From NCBI RefSeq assembly GCF_019747315.1, contig NZ_JAIEQY010000015.1, positions 1-37,152 on the forward strand: a stretch of DNA of 37,152 nt, read 5' to 3'. The notes beneath the pieces were generated by a model. The model saw only the letters and a list, made by a program, of their open reading frames with translations. It did no database searches and was not told the origin of the DNA. This document shows, piece by piece, positions 32,769 to 37,152 of this stretch. Made by a program: the position numbers and the translations under genes. This DNA comes from Roseococcus sp. GTDB taxonomy: Bacteria > Pseudomonadota > Alphaproteobacteria > Acetobacterales > Acetobacteraceae. Within the stretch, counting starts at the first letter, position 1, and every line of letters starts with the position of its first letter.

Positions 32769-33551
32769 CTAGCTTCCCCGGACGGCCTGCTGGAACACGT
32801 CCAGCGCATGGCCCTTGATGCGCACGAATTCCGGGTCGGTCAATGTGGCGGGGCTGCGCGGGCGGGCGAGTGGAATGTCCAGGAATTCGGCGATGCGCGA
32901 GGGCCGGCGCGTCAGCAGCAGGAGCTTGTCGGCCAGATAGATCGCCTCCTCCAGATCATGGCTCACCAGCACGGCCGTGGTGCCGCGCGCCACCAGCACC
33001 TTCTGCAACTGGTCGCGCATGATCAGCGTCATCTCATAGTCCAGCGCCGAGAAGGGCTCGTCCAGGAACAGCACCTCCGGCTCGATCACCAGCGAGCGCA
33101 TGATGGAGACGGTCTGCTGCTGGCCGCCCGAGAGCTCATAGGGGTAGCGGTGCAGGTCGAATTTCAGGTCGAAGCCCGCCACCAGCGCCTCGATGCGGCG
33201 CGTGCGTTCGGGCCGCGCAATGCCCATGAGCTTCAGCGGGTAGTGGATGTTGTCGATCGCCCGCTGCCAGGGGAACAGCGCCTCGCGGTAGTTCTGGAAG
33301 ACGTAGCCGATGCGCGTTTCGCGGATCGTCTTGCCCTCGAAGAGGATCTCCCCGCCATCGAAGGGCAGGAGGCCCGCAACCATGTTGATGAAGGTGGATT
33401 TGCCGCAGCCATTGGGCCCGAAGACCGAGACGATGCGCCCCTTCGGCAGGTCAATGTCGAAGCCGACATAGACCGGATTGCCGCCGAAGGATTTGCGAAG
33501 GCCCCGCACCGTGATGTGCGTGCCCGGCGTGAACCAGGTGAGATCGGCCAT
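32769..33551 (-). CDS. ABC transporter ATP-binding protein (NitT/TauT type)
   Basis: A 260-residue ATPase of the SsuB/TauB/NrtD group: Walker A GPNGCGKST, Q-loop VFQNYREALFPW, signature LSGGQQQ, Walker B VLFLDEP, and the switch His in LVSHDLEEAIYLADKLLLL. It powers import with the permease and binding protein encoded just upstream. The ATG overlaps the binding-protein stop by one base. The stop is immediately followed by the first nitrile-hydratase-family gene, so importer and hydratase are clearly in one transcript. The Gln at the third position after LSGG (LSGGQQQ rather than LSGGMRQ) is a mild variant. Confidence 0.95.
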   Translation of the reverse strand: MADLTWFTPGTHITVRGLRKSFGGNPVYVGFDIDLPKGRIVSVFGPNGCGKSTFINMVAGLLPFDGGEILFEGKTIRETRIGYVFQNYREALFPWQRAIDNIHYPLKLMGIARPERTRRIEALVAGFDLKFDLHRYPYELSGGQQQTVSIMRSLVIEPEVLFLDEPFSALDYEMTLIMRDQLQKVLVARGTTAVLVSHDLEEAIYLADKLLLLTRRPSRIAEFLDIPLARPRSPATLTDPEFVRIKGHALDVFQQAVRGS

Positions 33552-34537
33552 CAGCCCGCCAGGTCGCCCGGCTTGAGGATGAAGTCGCGCACGGCAAATG
33601 GCGCGCGCAGCACGCCCTCCGAGGCAAACACATCCACCAGCGCCTGGTAGGAGCTGAGGTCCGTCTCGTTCAAATCCTTCCAGGCCCGGAGGTAGGGCTG
33701 CGCCACGATGGGCACCTGCGCCGCCTGCACCGCCGTCCAGCGCGGCAGGATCGCGCGCAGCCGGCCATACTGCGTCTCGGCCAGCAGGGTCGCCTCATCC
33801 AGCACTTCGACCACGCGGCGGGCCACGGCCGGGCGCTCGCGCATGAACCTGGTGGTGAGGAGCGAGACGCCGGAATAGAAGGGGTCGGCGATCACGCCCG
33901 CCACCGGGTTGGTCATGGCCCGCTTCGCCTCGCCCAGCGCCACCGCGATGGAGCCGACCGGCTCCAGCGAGAGCGTGGCATCCACCGAGCCCGCGATGAC
34001 GGCCTGCACCTGCAACCCCACCGCCATCTCGACGAGCCGCACATCGCCATCCGGATTGAGACCGGCGCGGCGGACCATGTGGCGAGAGATGGTGCGCCAC
34101 TGGATGCCGGGCAGATGCCCGAGAGACTTGCCGCGCAGGTCGGCGAAGCCCGTGATGCTGGAGTTGTTGGCGACGATCAGCCCGTCATTGATGCGGTTCA
34201 CCGCGATGCCGCCACCCTGGAGCCCAAAGGCCTTGAAGGTGCCCGGGAACTGCACCTCGGCCAGGACCGAGATGCCCGCCGCCGCGCCGGGTGCGCCCAC
34301 ATCGGCCCGGTTGGCGACCAGGCTGTCGATGATCTGGTTGGGCGCCTGGAAGCGCGCGGCCTCCACCTCGATGCCCGCGCGCTCGAAGAGCTTTTCCTCC
34401 TGCGCCACGTAGAAGGCCATGGTCTGCATGATGGGCAGCCAGGCGATGGTCACGCGGTCCCGCCGGCCTTGTGCATAGGCGGGGGCAGCGATGCTCGCGG
34501 CGCCGAGACCGGCGAGGATGTTGCGGCGTGTGCTCAT
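33551..34537 (-). CDS. ABC transporter substrate-binding protein (NitT/TauT, SsuA-like)
   Basis: A 328-residue periplasmic binding protein. The signal peptide MSTRRNILAGLGAASIAAPAYA begins with a twin-Arg-like motif. The mature part has TIAWLPIMQTMAFYVAQEEKLFERAGIEVEAARF, the standard opening of the nitrate/sulfonate/taurine family, then DVGAPGAAAGISVLAEV and DLRGKSLGHLPGIQWRTI. The ATG at 34537 is chosen because the signal peptide starts there; the frame start at 34588 would mask it. It lies 13 bases after the permease gene. The ligand should be a small organic nitrogen or sulfur compound that the hydratase downstream can process; its identity is not visible. Confidence 0.93.
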   Translation of the reverse strand: MSTRRNILAGLGAASIAAPAYAQGRRDRVTIAWLPIMQTMAFYVAQEEKLFERAGIEVEAARFQAPNQIIDSLVANRADVGAPGAAAGISVLAEVQFPGTFKAFGLQGGGIAVNRINDGLIVANNSSITGFADLRGKSLGHLPGIQWRTISRHMVRRAGLNPDGDVRLVEMAVGLQVQAVIAGSVDATLSLEPVGSIAVALGEAKRAMTNPVAGVIADPFYSGVSLLTTRFMRERPAVARRVVEVLDEATLLAETQYGRLRAILPRWTAVQAAQVPIVAQPYLRAWKDLNETDLSSYQALVDVFASEGVLRAPFAVRDFILKPGDLAG

Positions 34538-34550
34538 GCGGCGCTCCGAT

Positions 34551-35315
34551 TCAGGACCGGCCCGACCAATGGACGAGGCGGGTTTCAAGGGTGAGGAAAA
34601 ACAGGTTCAGCCCGTAGCCGAGCACGCCCGAGACCAGGATCGTCCCGTAGAGCTGCGGCATGTCGAAGGTGATCTGACTGTCGATGATGCGCTTGCCCAA
34701 TCCGTCATCACCGCCGATGAACATCTCGGCCACCACGATGACCACCAGCGCGAGGGAGACGGCAGTGCGCAGCCCGACGAAGGTTTGCGGCAGGCATTCG
34801 TAGAAGAGCACGTCACGGAAGATCCGCAGGCGGGATGCGCCCATGACCCGCGCGGCCAGGATGCGCGTCTGCCGGGCATTCATCACGCCATAGGCCACGT
34901 TGAACAGGATCACGAGCCAGGCGGCGAAGGCGGCGATGGCGATCTTGGCGAAATCGCCCAGGCCGAAGAGGATCATGAAGAGCGGGAACATCGCGGTAGC
35001 CGGCGTCGAGCGGAAGAAATCCACCAGGAATTCGATGGAGCGATAGATCTTCGCATTGGCACCGACGACGATGCCGAGCGGCACGCCGAAGAGGGCAGCA
35101 ATGGCGAAGGATTGCAGCGTGCGCCAAAGCGTGCGCCAGAAATCATGCGCCATGCCGCCCTGGGTCATGTTGGCCCAGATGGATTGCAGCGTCCGCACCG
35201 GCGAGGGCAGCAGGCGCTGCGTCACCCAGGCCTGATCATGCACCACATACCAGATGGCGAAGAGCGCCAGCGGCCCCACCGCCATCAACACCCATCGCCG
35301 CCATGCCGCGTCCAA
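34551..35315 (-). CDS. ABC transporter permease (NitT/TauT type)
   Basis: A 254-residue inner-membrane permease with six predicted helices and the cytoplasmic EAA-like loop [18 protein letters not shown] that contacts the ATPase. [10 protein letters not shown] and [21 protein letters not shown] are typical of SsuC/TauC relatives. The best start is a TTG at 35315, with GGGA six to seven bases upstream; the next in-frame Met at 35285 would cut into the residues just before the first helix and has a poorer ribosome site. It is the first gene of the minus-strand operon and is divergent from biuH, sharing a 145-base intergenic region. Confidence 0.9.
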   Translation of the reverse strand: MDAAWRRWVLMAVGPLALFAIWYVVHDQAWVTQRLLPSPVRTLQSIWANMTQGGMAHDFWRTLWRTLQSFAIAALFGVPLGIVVGANAKIYRSIEFLVDFFRSTPATAMFPLFMILFGLGDFAKIAIAAFAAWLVILFNVAYGVMNARQTRILAARVMGASRLRIFRDVLFYECLPQTFVGLRTAVSLALVVIVVAEMFIGGDDGLGKRIIDSQITFDMPQLYGTILVSGVLGYGLNLFFLTLETRLVHWSGRS

Positions 35316-35342
35316 TTGCAGTCCCGTCCCTCATTGCCCAGT

Positions 35343-35371
35343 GCGCAGGCAGGGCGTTGCCCCTGCCGCGC
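35343..35371. promoter_or_regulatory. Imperfect inverted repeat, possible activator site upstream of biuH
   Basis: GCGC-A-GGCAGGG, six-base spacer, CCCTGCC-GCGC. The inner arms (35348-35354 and 35361-35367) pair perfectly, and the outer GCGC arms also pair with one bulged A. It sits about 70-100 bases upstream of the predicted biuH transcription start, the usual distance for an enhancer bound by a sigma-54 activator. It also lies about 30-55 bases before the permease start, so it could act on both arms. It does not match the textbook NtrC site well. Confidence 0.35.
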
Positions 35372-35415
35372 TGCCGCCCGTTGCTGACCCCAGGCTCTGC
35401 AAGAGCAGTGCCACC

Positions 35416-35431
35416 GGGCACGCGACTTGCT
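35416..35431 (+). promoter_or_regulatory. Sigma-54 (RpoN) -24/-12 promoter of biuH
   Basis: GGGCACG-CGAC-TTGCT matches the sigma-54 consensus TGGCACG-N4-TTGCW at all but the first base. The invariant GG and GC are spaced exactly 10 bases apart. Transcription would start near 35442, just ahead of the Shine-Dalgarno (AGGAGCG) and the biuH ATG at 35461, which is ideal geometry. Such promoters need an activator such as NtrC and usually signal nitrogen limitation, which fits a biuret-using enzyme. Confidence 0.75.
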
Positions 35432-35460
35432 TGGCGCAGTCCGCACCGCAGGAGCGCCCC

Positions 35461-36159
35461 ATGCCCACCATCCCAGCCGACCCCTATGCCTGGCCCTTCG
35501 ACGGCGCGCTGACGCCAGCCAACACCGCGCTGGTCGTGATCGACATGCAGACCGATTTCTGTGGCAAGGGCGGTTATGTGGATGTGATGGGCTATGACCT
35601 CTCGCTGACCCGCGCCCCCATCGCGCCCATCCAGCGCGTGCTCGGCGCCATGCGCGAGAAGGGCTACTGGATCATCCACACGCGCGAGGGGCATCGGCCG
35701 GACCTGGCCGATCTGCCGGCCAACAAGCGCTGGCGCAGCCAGCGCATCGGCGCCGGCATTGGCGACCCCGGGCCCTGCGGCCGCATCCTGGTGCGCGGCG
35801 AGCCGGGTTGGGAGATCATCGAGGAACTCGCGCCCTTGCCGGGCGAGACCATCATCGACAAGCCCGGCAAGGGCAGCTTCTGCGCGACGGATCTGGAACT
35901 CATCCTGCACCAGCGCGGTATCCGCAACCTGGTGCTGACCGGCATCACCACCGATGTCTGCGTCCACACCACCATGCGCGAGGCCAATGACCGCGGCTTC
36001 GAGTGCCTGATCCTGGAGGATTGTTGCGGCGCCACCGACCACGGCAACCACCTGGCCGCCATCAAGATGGTGAAGATGCAGGGCGGCGTCTTCGGCACCG
36101 TCTCCGATTCCGAAGCGCTGGTCGCCGCCTTGCCGGCGGCGTCGCCTCCCCTATCCTGA
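35461..36159 (+). CDS. biuH: Biuret amidohydrolase (BiuH), isochorismatase-like cysteine hydrolase
   Basis: Hydrolyses biuret to allophanate and ammonia, letting the cell use biuret (for example from cyanuric acid) as a nitrogen source. The 232-residue product keeps the Cys-hydrolase triad Asp28 (VVIDMQTDF), Lys134 ([10 protein letters not shown]) and Cys167 ([10 protein letters not shown]). The positions are each eight lower than the D36/K142/C175 triad I recall for Rhizobium leguminosarum BiuH, and long stretches ([20 protein letters not shown], then [14 protein letters not shown]) appear nearly identical to that enzyme. The ATG at 35461 has AGGAGCG six bases before it. A sigma-54 promoter lies directly upstream. 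Followed by an M20 hydrolase gene after 22 bases. No cyanuric acid hydrolase or allophanate hydrolase lies within the window. Confidence 0.92.
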   Translation: MPTIPADPYAWPFDGALTPANTALVVIDMQTDFCGKGGYVDVMGYDLSLTRAPIAPIQRVLGAMREKGYWIIHTREGHRPDLADLPANKRWRSQRIGAGIGDPGPCGRILVRGEPGWEIIEELAPLPGETIIDKPGKGSFCATDLELILHQRGIRNLVLTGITTDVCVHTTMREANDRGFECLILEDCCGATDHGNHLAAIKMVKMQGGVFGTVSDSEALVAALPAASPPLS

Positions 36160-36181
36160 GGGCTCACGAGAGGGATTCAGC

Positions 36182-37152
36182 ATGGCGCAGGTGGATACGG
36201 ACCGGTTCATCCGGGACCTGAACGAGCTTCGGAAGATCGGCGAATACAAGACCGGCGTGCACCGCCCCACCTTCTCGGCCGAGGACATGGAAAGCCGCCA
36301 CTGGCTGATGGAGCGCATGCGCGAGTGCGGTCTTGAGGCGTCCATCGATGGCATCGGCAATGTCTTCGGCCGCCATCCGGGCCCCGGCCCGCACCTTCTC
36401 GTCGGCAGCCATATCGAGAGCCAGAACCAGGCCGGCTGGCTGGATGGCGCGCTGGGCGTCATGGCCGGCGTGGCCCTGGCCCGCGCCGGACTGCCCGTGG
36501 ATGTCGTCGCCTTCGCCGATGAGGAAGGCCATTATGGCAGCTTCATCGGCAGCCGTTCGCTCATCGGCCTGCTGGAAGAGAGCGAGATCGACACGCTCAC
36601 CAACCGCTACCACGGCAAGCCCTTGCGCCAGGCGCTGAAGGAGGCGGGGCTGGAAGGCCTGCCCCGCCCGCGCCTCGACCCCGCCCGCTACAAGGGCTTC
36701 TTCGAGATGCATATCGAGCAGGGCACGCAGCTCGAATCGCAGAACCTGCGCAGCGGCGTCGTCACCGGCATCGTCGCCATCTGGCAGTTCCGCATCGTCA
36801 TCGAGGGCATGCAGGACCATGCCGGCGGGACCACCATGGCCGAGCGCAAGGATGCCGGCCTCACCGCCGTGCGCATGCTGGCCCGCATCGACCGGGAGTT
36901 CCCGATGCTCTGCGGCGAGCGCACCGTCTGGACCTGCGGACGCATCGCGCTCGACCCCGGCGCGCCCTCCATCATCCCCGGCCGCGCCGAAGTACTGTTC
37001 CAGATCCGCGACATCGACACCGCGGTGCTGGAGCGCCTCGAAGCCTGCATGCGCTCCGTCGTGCAGGAGATGAACCGCACCGAGCGCACCGTCAGCACCG
37101 TCGAAGTCATGAGCCGCAGCAAGCCCGCCCCCTGCGACCCCGCGATGCAGGC
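36182..37152 (+). CDS. M20 family Zn-dependent hydrolase (carbamoylase type), 3' partial
   Basis: Open from the ATG at 36182 (AGAGGGA upstream) to the end of the window without a stop: 323 codons of an expected 410-430. Metal-site motifs: His77 in GSHIES, bridging Asp88 in GWLDGALGV, Glu114-Glu115 in FADEEG, and MHIEQGTQLE with the next His. The usual GSHxD reads GSHIE: Glu79 stands in place of the conserved active-site Asp, an unusual change, while the rest looks intact. The gene is 22 bases after biuH and very likely in the same sigma-54 transcript. It would cleave a carbamoyl, ureido or amide bond in the same nitrogen pathway; the exact substrate is unknown. Confidence 0.88.
   Translation, partial: MAQVDTDRFIRDLNELRKIGEYKTGVHRPTFSAEDMESRHWLMERMRECGLEASIDGIGNVFGRHPGPGPHLLVGSHIESQNQAGWLDGALGVMAGVALARAGLPVDVVAFADEEGHYGSFIGSRSLIGLLEESEIDTLTNRYHGKPLRQALKEAGLEGLPRPRLDPARYKGFFEMHIEQGTQLESQNLRSGVVTGIVAIWQFRIVIEGMQDHAGGTTMAERKDAGLTAVRMLARIDREFPMLCGERTVWTCGRIALDPGAPSIIPGRAEVLFQIRDIDTAVLERLEACMRSVVQEMNRTERTVSTVEVMSRSKPAPCDPAMQ

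Overview
The window is 37 kb of very GC-rich bacterial chromosome. It is densely packed, with no tRNA, rRNA, insertion sequence, phage gene or CRISPR array visible. The secG-pyrG-kdsA order, the short psd-pssA pair, several Bug/TctC-type receptors and the base composition suggest an alphaproteobacterium of the Acetobacteraceae (Roseomonas-like). That placement is an inference, because no rRNA or other decisive marker is present. No gene-free stretch exceeds about 220 bases. Many start codons overlap the preceding stop (ATGA, GTGA, TGATG), which suggests translational coupling.

Layout. Bases 1-3946 hold the 3' part of a large helical-repeat protein, then speD-speE (spermidine synthesis) with a hairpin between them. 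Bases 4166-8715 (minus strand) hold a LysR regulator followed by an extradiol-type dioxygenase, a GalB-like PIG-L protein, a dihydroxyphthalate-decarboxylase-like or NMT1-like protein and an orphan TctC receptor. This looks like an aromatic-acid catabolic operon. Bases 8807-12292 (plus) hold the housekeeping genes secG, pyrG and kdsA and a V4R-domain protein. Bases 12279-18233 (minus) hold an epimerase-like protein, a DHDPS-family lyase, a GNAT protein and a complete tripartite tricarboxylate transporter (tctC-tctB-tctA). Divergent from it, 18320-23793 (plus) holds an Ldh2-family dehydrogenase, an M20 carbamoylase-type hydrolase, an SDR and an orphan molybdopterin-binding dehydrogenase subunit. 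The two arms together resemble one catabolic locus for an unidentified carboxylated or carbamoylated compound.

Bases 23813-26183 carry a small unknown gene and the phospholipid operon psd-pssA, to which a tiny CX5R phosphatase is coupled. Bases 26167-27893 (minus) encode two secreted proteins, one a likely outer-membrane beta-barrel. Bases 28038-30039 (minus) encode a CaiB/BaiF CoA-transferase and a DehI-like protein. Bases 30216-31412 (plus) encode a periplasmic PQQ-type sugar dehydrogenase.

The most notable region is 31472-37152. A minus-strand operon encodes a NitT/TauT-type ABC importer (permease, binding protein, ATPase) followed by three small genes of the nitrile hydratase/thiocyanate hydrolase family. 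The beta subunit is split into two proteins, in the same gene order as scnB-scnA-scnC. Divergent from this operon is a clear biuret amidohydrolase (biuH) with its full catalytic triad, preceded by a near-consensus sigma-54 promoter, and then an M20-type hydrolase that runs off the window. I infer a nitrogen-limitation-induced island that imports a small nitrile-, thiocyanate- or biuret-like nitrogen compound and breaks it down.
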